From an uncultured Gemmiger sp. (GTDB lineage: Bacteria; Bacillota; Clostridia; Oscillospirales; Ruminococcaceae): a stretch of DNA of 6,802 nt. A model generated the notes under the pieces. That model ran no database searches. It worked only from the letters and a program-made list of their open reading frames with translations, and was not told where the DNA came from. The stretch is taken from NCBI GenBank assembly GCA_944382805.1, contig CALWNS010000119.1:1-6802 (forward strand), given 5' to 3'. This document shows, in pieces, positions 1-6,541 of the stretch (positions are counted from its first letter, which is position 1; each line of letters opens with the position of its first letter). Made by a program: the position numbers and the translations under genes.

Positions 1-168
1 CAGGATGATCTCCAGGCTGGCCATGCGGCTCACGCCCTTAAGGCGTTCGTTGTCCTTTTGGTCAAAGGGAATACCCAGCTCGTCGGCCAGGCGTTTCCAG
101 GCAAGGTAATGGTACTTGGCAGTATCCACCAGGACGCCGTCCAGGTCAAACAAAAATCCGTATTTCAT
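1..168 (-). CDS. pgmB: beta-phosphoglucomutase, N-terminal 56 residues (partial, runs off left edge)
   Basis: The protein is a HAD-superfamily phosphomutase that interconverts beta-D-glucose 1-phosphate and glucose 6-phosphate in the cytoplasm. Visible motifs are FDLDGVLVDT at residues 7-16, with D8 as the phosphorylated nucleophile and D10 as the acid/base, then H20, AWKRLADELGI at 23-33, and LKGVSRMASLE at 43-53. K44 and R48 correspond to the substrate-phosphate contacts K45 and R49 of the Lactococcus enzyme, with a one-residue offset. This cap-domain signature separates PgmB from other HAD phosphatases. The start codon shares ATGA with the stop of the sulfatase before it, and AAAGGAG lies 7 bases upstream, so translation is probably coupled. 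About three quarters of the protein, including the other HAD motifs, lies outside the window. The family normally works beside phosphorylases that release beta-glucose 1-phosphate; the only candidate visible here is the GH3 enzyme. Confidence 0.93.
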   Translation of the reverse strand, partial: MKYGFLFDLDGVLVDTAKYHYLAWKRLADELGIPFDQKDNERLKGVSRMASLEIIL

Positions 169-1688
169 GGCGCATCTCCTTTCTTGTTCGGCAAGCCCAG
201 GTAAACGCCGGTCTGCTGCAGGCCGGGTTCGCCGGCCAGCGTGGTCACGCAGCAGGCGGGCGGCTGCTTGGCCTGCGGCGGGTAGTCGTGGTAGCGCTCG
301 GGGTCGGCCCCGCCGGCGGCGCGCTCGGCCGCGGCCAGCAGCGCCATATCCTGCGCGCGGCGCGCCTGGCGCCGCTCCTGCGCGGCGGCCTCGGCCGGCG
401 GCAGGGCCAGGGCGGCCAGCGCGCGCGCCGTGCCCGGCTGTTCCGCGGCCAGGCTGTGCTGTTCAAACGGGTCGTTTTCCACATCAAAGAGCTGGTCGCG
501 GGCTTCGTCCCCGCGGCAGGTGATGTACTTGTACGCGCCGCGGCGCACCATGGCCGTATAGGTCCAGCCGCCGGGCAGGCGGTCCACCAGCTCGCTGTAT
601 ACGGCGCGCCGGGCGTCCGCCGCTTCGCCGCGCAGCACCCCGGCCAGGCTGCGGCCGTCGGCCTGCGGCAGCGGGTCGGCCCCGGCCCATTCGCACACGG
701 TGGGGCCGATATCCAGCAGGCTGACCGGTTCCGCCACGCGGCGGCCGGCCGCGACCCCTGCCCCGGCAAAGATCATCGGCACGCGCGCCGCGGCTTCAAA
801 AAAGCTCTTTTTGCCGTAAATGCCGTGCTCGCCCACCGTGTCGCCATGGTCGGAAAGGTAGGCGAACAGCCCCGCCGTACCGCGCGCGGCGCAAAAACGC
901 GCAAACGCCCGCCCGGCCCGGCCCACCAGCGCGTCGGTATGCTCGACCAGGCCCTTGTAGGCGGCCTGGCAGGCCAGGGCGACCTCCTGCCGGTCGGTTT
1001 CCGGCAGCAGGGCGCGCTGCTGGGCGTTGAGCCAGCTTTCGCGCCCCGGCCAGGTGGGCGGCAGCTGCGCCGCGGCCAGGTATTTACGGAACAGCGATTC
1101 GGGCGCCACATACGGGAAGTGCGGCCCGTAGGTGCCCACCACGATCAGCTGCGGTTTGCGGTGCGGGCGGGCCAGGTATTCTTCCAGCGCTTGCAGCACC
1201 GCTTCATCGTAACTTGTGACCGGCGACGCGCCGCCGCCCACCACATGGGTACACCATTTGTAGCCCATCGTTTGCAGGTGGACGCCCAGGTCGCGGCGCA
1301 AAGCCGCCGCCGGGCGCGCCCAGCCGCAGGGGGTGATGTCCGGCGCAATGCGCCGCGTAAAGCCGTGGCGCTGGTCCGGGCCGATAAAGTGCATCCGCCC
1401 GCACAAGACCGTCTCGTACCCGGCGGCGGCCGCCGCGTGCAAAAAGGTAGGCACGGTCTGGGGCAGGGTGTCGTTGTTGGTATAAATGCCGGTGCGGTGC
1501 GGCGCCAGGCCGCTGAGCATGGCCATGCGCGCCGGTACGCACAGCGGGCAGGGGGTGTAGGCGGCGTCGAACCGGGTGCCGCGGCGGCACAGGTCGTCCA
1601 GGTTGGGGGTATCCACCGCCATACGGCCCCCGGGGCCGTAGACGGCGGCGTGCTGGTCGCTTAAAAACAGCAGGATATCGGCGGGCAT
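165..1688 (-). CDS. Cys-type (formylglycine) sulfatase A, choline-sulfatase-like motif, cytoplasmic
   Basis: A 507-residue S1-family sulfatase of the alkaline phosphatase superfamily that hydrolyses a sulfate ester. The formylglycine motif CVPAR lies at 50-54, with C50 the residue to be oxidised. Metal ligands are D11-Q12 near the N-terminus and D280-H281 in SDHGDTVGEHG. H100 in GRMHF, H190 in GPHFPY and K293/K294 are the expected sulfate-binding positions; R98 sits where lysine is usual. MHFIGPDQRHGF at 99-110 resembles the equivalent stretch of choline sulfatases, but I do not claim that substrate. The C-terminus has the usual LFDVENDPFE strand and then an Ala/Arg-rich helical tail encoded by an extremely GC-rich stretch around 300-440. 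There is no signal peptide, because the first beta strand starts at residue 4. The start is fixed by AAAGGAA six bases upstream; it lies 30 bases after the GH3 stop. The substrate is unknown, presumably sulfated sugar. Confidence 0.92.
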   Translation of the reverse strand: MPADILLFLSDQHAAVYGPGGRMAVDTPNLDDLCRRGTRFDAAYTPCPLCVPARMAMLSGLAPHRTGIYTNNDTLPQTVPTFLHAAAAAGYETVLCGRMHFIGPDQRHGFTRRIAPDITPCGWARPAAALRRDLGVHLQTMGYKWCTHVVGGGASPVTSYDEAVLQALEEYLARPHRKPQLIVVGTYGPHFPYVAPESLFRKYLAAAQLPPTWPGRESWLNAQQRALLPETDRQEVALACQAAYKGLVEHTDALVGRAGRAFARFCAARGTAGLFAYLSDHGDTVGEHGIYGKKSFFEAAARVPMIFAGAGVAAGRRVAEPVSLLDIGPTVCEWAGADPLPQADGRSLAGVLRGEAADARRAVYSELVDRLPGGWTYTAMVRRGAYKYITCRGDEARDQLFDVENDPFEQHSLAAEQPGTARALAALALPPAEAAAQERRQARRAQDMALLAAAERAAGGADPERYHDYPPQAKQPPACCVTTLAGEPGLQQTGVYLGLPNKKGDAP

Positions 1689-1718
1689 GGCGTGTTCCTT
1701 TCGTTTGCTGCGGCAGGC

Positions 1719-3416
1719 TTACAGGTGCGCGTCCCACTTGCCGCAGAAGGCGTCCACCGGGCTTTTGCCCTTAAAGGCGCTGCGGCCGGTCAGCTTTTCC
1801 ACCAGCTGGCGCAGGCAGTGGTCGTTGTTGCTGTAGCAGTTGATGTAGGTCTTGACACGCGGGAAATCCAGCAGATGGTACGGGTTTTCCAGCGAGACGA
1901 ACACGGTGGGCACATCGTTCAGGTAATGCCCGCAGTCGGCGCCCATCGGCTGTTTCCATTCAATGCGCACCACGGTCTGGTTGCTCTTGGTGGAAAGGTT
2001 GGCCGCGTACAGGATCAGGTCGTAGTTTTTAACGATCTCCTCGTACTTGGTGGTAAAGCCTTCGCCGTAGGGCTGGGGCACGAAATCATCGACCCGGAAG
2101 CCCTCTTTTTCCAGCAGCGCGCGCAGGCGGCCGCAGGCGGGCGTCACTTTATAGTTGCCCTCACCGCCGCCGGCCGGTTCGATGGTGTAAAACAGGATGC
2201 GCGGGTACCGCTGCGGCGTGATGGGCAGGACGCCGGGCTGTTCCTTGACCAGGGTGATGGCGCGGTCGGCGCATTCTTCGGCCCAGGCGTGGTGCTGCGC
2301 GCAGCCCACGATGGTCTTGGCTTTTTCCGCGTCCAGTTCCGGCGTGCGGCGGTGCAGGCCCAGCGCGGCCTTGGTGGCCAGGATGCGGGTGACGGCCTCG
2401 TCCAGGCGCTGCGGGGTGATGATGCCCTCGCGGATGCCCTGCAGCATAAAGCCGTAGTCCTCCTCCAGGTTGCGGGCAAACAGGAACATATCGGCCCCGC
2501 GGGCGATGCTTTCGGGCACGGCGCGGCGGCGGCTCATGGCCAGGGTATAGCCGGCCATGGTGGTGGCGTCTGTGCAGATCAGGCCGTTAAAGCCCAGCTC
2601 CCCGCGCAAAAGCCCCTGCATCAGCTCGCGGCTCAGGGTGCCGGGCATGATGTCCTCGTCTTTGATGCCGGGGTTCAGCCGCCGGGTCCAGGCGGGCTGC
2701 ATGATATGCCCCACCATGGCGGTCAGCGCGCCGGCTTCGATGCCGGCCTTGTAGGCCGCGCCGTAGGTGGCCATCCAGGTATCGCAGTCCATGCCGTTGA
2801 TGCTGGTCACCAGGTGCTGGTCGCGCTCGTCCTGGCCGTCGCCGGGGAAATGCTTGATCGAAGCCGCCAGCCCCATGCGCTGCACCTCCTCGACATAGGC
2901 GCGGCCCATGCGGCGCACGCGCTCCGGGTCGGAACCAAAGGTGCGGGTGTTGGTGATGGGGTTGCGGAAGTTCGAATCGATATCGATGATGGGGGCAAAC
3001 GCCCAGTTGGCCCCCACGGCCAGCGCTTCGGCCGCGCAGGCGTGGGCCATCTTGGCTGCCATGCCCTCATCGTCGGTGGCGGCGATCTCCATCGGCGAAC
3101 CGACCAGCGTGCCCTCGGTCACGATGCCGTTGCCGCCCTTTTCCAGGTTGGCGGCGATCAGCGGCGGCACCTTGCAGCGCCGGTACAGCGTTTGGGTGCC
3201 GGCAATGGCGGTTTCGGTGGGCACCACGCGGTACATACAGCCGCCGGGCTGCATCAGGCCGAACACATAGTCGAATTCCTCCTGCTTTACCTCCTTGAAC
3301 AGCACGCAGAACAGCTGGCCGGCCTTTTCCTCCACGGTCATGGCGTCGCGGGTCTTTTCCACCCAGGCGATATCCTCATCGCTGAGGTAAAACGGCCTTG
3401 CTTTCAGGTCGATCAT
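1719..3416 (-). CDS. GH3 beta-N-acetylhexosaminidase-type glycosidase (possible phosphorylase), two-domain, cytoplasmic
   Basis: A 565-residue retaining glycosidase of family GH3, NagZ-like subgroup. The N-terminal TIM barrel covers about residues 20-340. It carries KHFPGDG at 188-194, followed by D199-Q200-H201, the Asp-His dyad that serves as acid/base in this subgroup, and D283 in ICTDATTM as the likely nucleophile. PIIDIDSNFRNP at 142-153 is another typical barrel segment. An alpha/beta C-terminal domain follows, ending with SLENPYHLLDFPRVKTYIN and FKGKSPVDAFCG-type motifs. Single-domain Gram-negative NagZ is about 340 residues, so this is the long form. Family knowledge suggests beta-N-acetylglucosaminide cleavage; a C. 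fimi member acts preferentially as a phosphorylase giving beta-sugar 1-phosphates. There is no signal peptide. The start was chosen because AGGAGG lies eight bases upstream; the frame stays open back to 3755, but that part is shadow of the two genes before it. Aryl- or beta-glucosidase activity remains possible. Confidence 0.92.
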   Translation of the reverse strand: MIDLKARPFYLSDEDIAWVEKTRDAMTVEEKAGQLFCVLFKEVKQEEFDYVFGLMQPGGCMYRVVPTETAIAGTQTLYRRCKVPPLIAANLEKGGNGIVTEGTLVGSPMEIAATDDEGMAAKMAHACAAEALAVGANWAFAPIIDIDSNFRNPITNTRTFGSDPERVRRMGRAYVEEVQRMGLAASIKHFPGDGQDERDQHLVTSINGMDCDTWMATYGAAYKAGIEAGALTAMVGHIMQPAWTRRLNPGIKDEDIMPGTLSRELMQGLLRGELGFNGLICTDATTMAGYTLAMSRRRAVPESIARGADMFLFARNLEEDYGFMLQGIREGIITPQRLDEAVTRILATKAALGLHRRTPELDAEKAKTIVGCAQHHAWAEECADRAITLVKEQPGVLPITPQRYPRILFYTIEPAGGGEGNYKVTPACGRLRALLEKEGFRVDDFVPQPYGEGFTTKYEEIVKNYDLILYAANLSTKSNQTVVRIEWKQPMGADCGHYLNDVPTVFVSLENPYHLLDFPRVKTYINCYSNNDHCLRQLVEKLTGRSAFKGKSPVDAFCGKWDAHL

Positions 3417-3424
3417 CGCAGTGT

Positions 3425-3430
3425 CCTCCT
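3425..3430 (-). promoter_or_regulatory. ribosome-binding site that sets the GH3 start
   Basis: A perfect AGGAGG on the minus strand lies eight bases before the ATG at 3416. It decides the start, because the reading frame is open for another 113 codons upstream across the small membrane protein gene and the end of sulfatase B. Confidence 0.85.
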
Positions 3431-3435
3431 TTTTC

Positions 3436-3594
3436 TCAGATCTTATCGTCTTTGTTGACAAACAGGCCGCACAGCGGGTCGGTGGGCAGCCCTTTGGTCT
3501 TTTTGGTCCGGCCGTGCCGCCAGGCAAGCCAGCCGATGGCCCCGCCGGCCGCCAGCAGCCCCAGCAGCGGCAGGAACGCCTGTAAAAAGTCCAT
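3436..3594 (-). CDS. 52-residue single-pass membrane protein, unknown function
   Basis: A short gene read directly from the sequence: ATG at 3594 (MDFLQAFLPLL...) to TGA at 3436-3438. Residues 7-25 form one hydrophobic segment with a Gly/Ala-rich centre (LLAAGGAIG). It is followed by a strongly basic stretch, RHGRTKKTK at 26-34, and a short polar tail ending VNKDDKI with one cysteine (C42). By the positive-inside rule the tail would face the cytoplasm. The ATG lies three bases after the stop of sulfatase B, with a modest GGCGAGG-type ribosome site about eight bases upstream, and the GH3 start follows 19 bases after its stop. This tight packing, the sharp hydrophobic-then-basic layout and the in-operon orientation support a real gene. 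I do not recognise a family. Possible roles include a transporter accessory subunit or a membrane tether for the cytoplasmic enzymes; both are guesses. Confidence 0.72.
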   Translation of the reverse strand: MDFLQAFLPLLGLLAAGGAIGWLAWRHGRTKKTKGLPTDPLCGLFVNKDDKI

Positions 3595-3597
3595 GGT

Positions 3598-5103
3598 TTA
3601 CGCCTCGCCTTCCGGTTTTTGCAGCCCGTAGCGGCGGTAAAGTTCCGCCGGCGCATCGTTTTCGGCAAACAGACGGGCCATGGCCCCCAGCATGGCGGCG
3701 GTGCGCGCAGGGTCGTCCAGGGGCTGCTCCTGGTGGGGGTCGTCCACGGTGTCAAACAAAAGGTCGGCGGCCGGCATCGTGTGCAAAAAGCGTTGGTTGA
3801 GCTGGGCTTCCACCTTCAGCACCGGCACGCCCTTGGTAAAGCGGAACGCGGGGACCAGCTGCGCCGTGCGCAGCTCCTCCACCGAGAACATGGCCCGCAT
3901 ATGGGTGGGCATCAGGGTGTATTCGTACACCGTCTCGTCAAAGTCCTGCACGTTGTGCAAAAGCGTGTAGCGCCCGTCGGTGATTCCTATGGGCATCCCG
4001 TGGTAGCCGAACAGGCCGTACTCGCGCACGGGGGTATCGTCGGCCAGGGTCTTGGCCAGCGGCTTGCCCAGCATATCCGGCGGGATGGGCAGGCCGAAGA
4101 AGTCCAGCACCGTGGGCGCCAGGTCGATGGTCTGCACCAGCGCGGGGCAGCTCACGCCCTGCCGGCCGGAGCGCGGGTCCCAGATGAACAGCGGCGTATG
4201 GACCAGTTCTTCGTAGTTGGGGCAGCCGCCCTTGCCCCAGTAATCGTGCTCGGCCAAAAAGAAGCCGTGGTCGGTGTTGACGATGAGCATTGTGTCGGCC
4301 CACAGGTTTTGTTCGTCCATCTCGTCCAGCACGCGGCCCAGCTGCCGGTCGCAGAAGCGCAGCGAGGCTTCGTACTTATCGCGCATGGCGCCGATCTCCC
4401 CGGCGCTTTCGCGCACCTTGTCGTAGGGCGGCCAGTCGGGCGCGCCGGCGGTATCGGGGTCAAAGTGGCTGGCGGGCGAGGTGAACGGCTCGTGCGGGTC
4501 AAAGGTCTCGATCTGCAGGAACCAGTTGTCGCACCGGCCGTTGCGCTGCAAAAAGTCGATGCCGTCGGCAAAGGTCATCGCCATGGGGAAGTCGGCTTCG
4601 GTATGCAGGCGTTCGCGGTTGGCCAGGTTCTGCCAGCCGCCCTTTTTGCGCATGGCGCGCAGCGTGCCGGTAGAGTATTCGGCGCTGAGCTGATTGGGGG
4701 AAAACTCGCCCGCGTGCGGGGCCAGGTCGGATACCCAGGTATCGCTTTCCTGCCCGCGGTAGCAGTCCCAGGCGGAATAGCGGCTGTGGTAGGTGCAGCC
4801 GCCGTCCTCGACATAGTGGTAGTGGTCGGTGGCCAGGCGGGTGTGGACGCCGCTCTTTTTCAGCAGTTCGGGCATGGAATCGTCAAACGGTTCCATCGGC
4901 CCCCAGCTGCGGTGCAAAAAGTTATAGCGGCCGGTCTGCAGTTCGCGCCGGGCCGGCATACAGGGCAAACTGCCCACATAGCTGGCGTCAAACCGCACGC
5001 TGTGGGCGGCCAGGCGCTCAAAGTTGGGGGTGGGCACCGGCCCGCCGTATACGCTCATCAAATCCCGCCGCAGCGAGTCGTACATGACCATGATCGCTTT
5101 CAT
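3598..5103 (-). CDS. Cys-type (formylglycine) sulfatase B, divergent subgroup, cytoplasmic
   Basis: A 501-residue S1-type sulfatase. The formylglycine motif CMPAR is at 48-52, followed by RELQTGRYNFLHR, an extended signature unlike those of the other two sulfatases here. Metal ligands are D9 in MYDSLRRD and D278-H279 in NTDHGFFLAEHD; D9 is followed by serine where the other two have glutamine. H204 in FDPHEPF and K291 in WGKGG are expected active-site positions, and DHYHY at 93-97 occupies the place of the usual GK-x-H. The hydrophobic first residues (KAIMVMYD) are the first core beta strand of the fold, not a signal peptide. C-terminal FDTVDDPHQ is the normal closing strand. AAAGGAG nine bases before the ATG sets the start, 30 bases after the stop of sulfatase C. 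The substrate is unknown. A phosphonate or phosphodiester hydrolase of the same superfamily is a less likely alternative. Confidence 0.92.
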   Translation of the reverse strand: MKAIMVMYDSLRRDLMSVYGGPVPTPNFERLAAHSVRFDASYVGSLPCMPARRELQTGRYNFLHRSWGPMEPFDDSMPELLKKSGVHTRLATDHYHYVEDGGCTYHSRYSAWDCYRGQESDTWVSDLAPHAGEFSPNQLSAEYSTGTLRAMRKKGGWQNLANRERLHTEADFPMAMTFADGIDFLQRNGRCDNWFLQIETFDPHEPFTSPASHFDPDTAGAPDWPPYDKVRESAGEIGAMRDKYEASLRFCDRQLGRVLDEMDEQNLWADTMLIVNTDHGFFLAEHDYWGKGGCPNYEELVHTPLFIWDPRSGRQGVSCPALVQTIDLAPTVLDFFGLPIPPDMLGKPLAKTLADDTPVREYGLFGYHGMPIGITDGRYTLLHNVQDFDETVYEYTLMPTHMRAMFSVEELRTAQLVPAFRFTKGVPVLKVEAQLNQRFLHTMPAADLLFDTVDDPHQEQPLDDPARTAAMLGAMARLFAENDAPAELYRRYGLQKPEGEA

Positions 5104-5112
5104 CAGGGGTAT

Positions 5113-5119
5113 CTCCTTT
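5113..5119 (-). promoter_or_regulatory. ribosome-binding site of sulfatase B within a leader shared with sulfatase A
   Basis: AAAGGAG on the minus strand lies nine bases before the ATG. It forms the end of the 17-base segment CGCAACAACCGAAAGGA (5114-5130), which matches 15 of 17 positions in the leader of sulfatase A at 1696-1712. Confidence 0.8.
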
Positions 5120-5133
5120 CGGTTGTTGCGCTG

Positions 5134-6513
5134 TCAATGGCGGAAGCTGTAGGGCTTGAACCGCTCGATCACTTCCGGGTGTTCATCGATCACGTTGTGC
5201 AGTTCCTGCGGGTCGTTTTGCAGGTCGTACAGTTCGTCGGTATCGTTGTAGCTGCGGATCCACTTGTACCGGCCGTCAAACAGCATGGTGCAGTTGTGCA
5301 GCTCGCTGCGCTGCACCGCCCGCAGCGGCGCGGTTTCGCCGCGCAGCAGCGGCGCCAGGCTGCACGCGTCCATCCGGTTTTGGTCCCAGGCCACGCCGGC
5401 CAGGTCCAGGCAGGTGGGGGCCAGGTCCATCAGCTCGGCCAGGGCGTCGCTTTCGCGCCGGGTCTCCATGCCGGGGGTGTGGAGAACAAGCGGGATGCGC
5501 AGGCAGCCTTCGTACATGGCGGATTTTTCCAGCAGGCCGTGGTCGCCCAGCAGCTCGCCGTGGTCGGCGCAGAAAATCACGACCGTGTCCTTATCGCGGC
5601 CGGTCTCCTCCAGCCAGTCCAGCAGCTTGCCCACCCAGCGGTCGACCACGCGGGTGCTGGCGGCGTAGCAGCGCTTGACCTGCCGCAGGTCGGCCTCGGT
5701 CATGCCGCCGGTCTGCTGCGCGGCGCGCGCGCGGATCCAGGCGGGCTTGCCGGCCATATCGGCCGGGATCGGCGCGGGCCAGGGGGCGTCGCCCACGGCC
5801 TCGTAGTCGGCGCGCGGCGGGTCCCAGGGGTTGTGCGGGCCGGCAAAGCTCACGGTCAAGTGCCACGGCGCGCCGGTGCCGTCATGCTCTTGCAGCCAGG
5901 CCAGGCCCTGCCCGCCGATAAAATCGTCCAGGAAAAATTCGTCCGGCAGCACGCTTGGCTCGGCGTAATAGCGCGGCTTTTGGCGCATATAGCTGCGGTA
6001 GTCCTGTTCCAGGCGCAGCATCAGCGCGGGGTCCTTTTCCAGCAGGAAGTTCTGGTACGGCCCCATGGGGTACAGCGTCCCGTCCGGGTTTTTACCCACC
6101 CAGGCGCTGTTCATCTTGCCCTCGGTCTCCACCGGGTCGGTAAAGCCGTAGTGGTACATCACGGGCAGGTCGCCCCTGGGGCCGCAGTAGTTCTGGCGCT
6201 TGTGCAGGTCGCTTTTGCCCACGATGCCCACGCGGTACCCGCCGTCGCGCAGCGCCTGGTAAAACGTGGGCTGTTCGGGGGGCAGGACCGCGTCGTGGAT
6301 GGGCACGCCGCAGCGGCTGGGGTAGCGCCCCGTAGCCAGCGAGGCCCGGCTGGGCGTACACAGCGGGCAGGTGCAGGCCGCGCGGGTGAACACGACAGAT
6401 TTTTCCATCAGCCGGCGCAGGTTGGGCGTGGCGACGCCGTCCCCCATACCGTCCAGCGTGGTGTTGCGGATCTGGTCCGCCATGATAAACAAAAAGTTCA
6501 GACGTTCCGGCAT
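5134..6513 (-). CDS. Cys-type (formylglycine) sulfatase C, cytoplasmic
   Basis: A 459-residue S1-family sulfatase, first enzyme gene after the transporter. The formylglycine motif CTPSR is at 52-56, continuing ASLATGRYP, the classical bacterial sulfatase signature; the codon for C52 is TGT. Metal ligands are D13-Q14 in IMADQIRN and D317-H318 in ADHGELLGDHG. K100 in GKSDLH, H227 in GPHNPWDPP and K330 in LEKSAMYEG are the likely sulfate contacts. ELYDLQNDPQE near the C-terminus is the standard last strand. There is no signal peptide. The frame allows an ATG ten codons earlier at 6543, but that one falls on the hairpin's T-run, has no ribosome site and adds only a basic string, whereas the chosen ATG has AGGAGG nine bases upstream. 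The DQ pair also occurs in choline sulfatases and phosphonate monoester hydrolases, so sulfatase is the best but not the only reading. Sugar O-sulfate is the inferred substrate. Confidence 0.93.
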   Translation of the reverse strand: MPERLNFLFIMADQIRNTTLDGMGDGVATPNLRRLMEKSVVFTRAACTCPLCTPSRASLATGRYPSRCGVPIHDAVLPPEQPTFYQALRDGGYRVGIVGKSDLHKRQNYCGPRGDLPVMYHYGFTDPVETEGKMNSAWVGKNPDGTLYPMGPYQNFLLEKDPALMLRLEQDYRSYMRQKPRYYAEPSVLPDEFFLDDFIGGQGLAWLQEHDGTGAPWHLTVSFAGPHNPWDPPRADYEAVGDAPWPAPIPADMAGKPAWIRARAAQQTGGMTEADLRQVKRCYAASTRVVDRWVGKLLDWLEETGRDKDTVVIFCADHGELLGDHGLLEKSAMYEGCLRIPLVLHTPGMETRRESDALAELMDLAPTCLDLAGVAWDQNRMDACSLAPLLRGETAPLRAVQRSELHNCTMLFDGRYKWIRSYNDTDELYDLQNDPQELHNVIDEHPEVIERFKPYSFRH

Positions 6514-6522
6514 TAGTCGCCG

Positions 6523-6528
6523 CCTCCT
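6523..6528 (-). promoter_or_regulatory. ribosome-binding site that sets the sulfatase C start
   Basis: AGGAGG on the minus strand lies nine bases before the ATG at 6513. It excludes the in-frame ATG at 6543, which lies upstream of this site. Confidence 0.88.
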
Positions 6529-6541
6529 TTTGGTTTTTTGC

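Noticed and set aside
288..1664. A 458-codon open frame on the plus strand opposite sulfatase A
   Set aside because: Same antisense GC effect; low-complexity Arg/Gly/Ala protein without motifs.
165..1688. Naming sulfatase A as choline sulfatase (betC)
   Set aside because: MHFIGPDQRHGF is similar, but this stretch is shared by several sulfatase groups, and the glycosidase/phosphomutase context points to sugar substrates.
1692..3458. A 588-codon open frame on the plus strand opposite the GH3 gene
   Set aside because: Antisense shadow with the same Gly/His/Val-rich composition, no domain, and no credible ribosome site compared with the GH3 gene.
3417..3755. N-terminal extension of the GH3 protein to an upstream ATG at 3755
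   Set aside because: The extra 113 residues are an out-of-frame reading of sulfatase B and the small membrane protein, and an ideal AGGAGG precedes the ATG at 3416.
5050..5103. Signal peptide at the start of sulfatase B (KAIMVMYD)
   Set aside because: The short hydrophobic run contains the metal ligand D9 and is the first core strand of the fold; it is too short for a signal peptide and has no cleavage region.
165..6513. Sulfatases as products of a recent local duplication
   Set aside because: Apart from fold motifs the three proteins differ in length, signature residues and loops, so they look like separate subfamilies.
3619..6516. A 965-codon open frame on the plus strand opposite sulfatases B and C
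   Set aside because: It is antisense to two genes with intact catalytic motifs. High GC depletes stop codons in the opposing frame. The translation is rich in Val/His/Gln/Gly with no recognisable domain.
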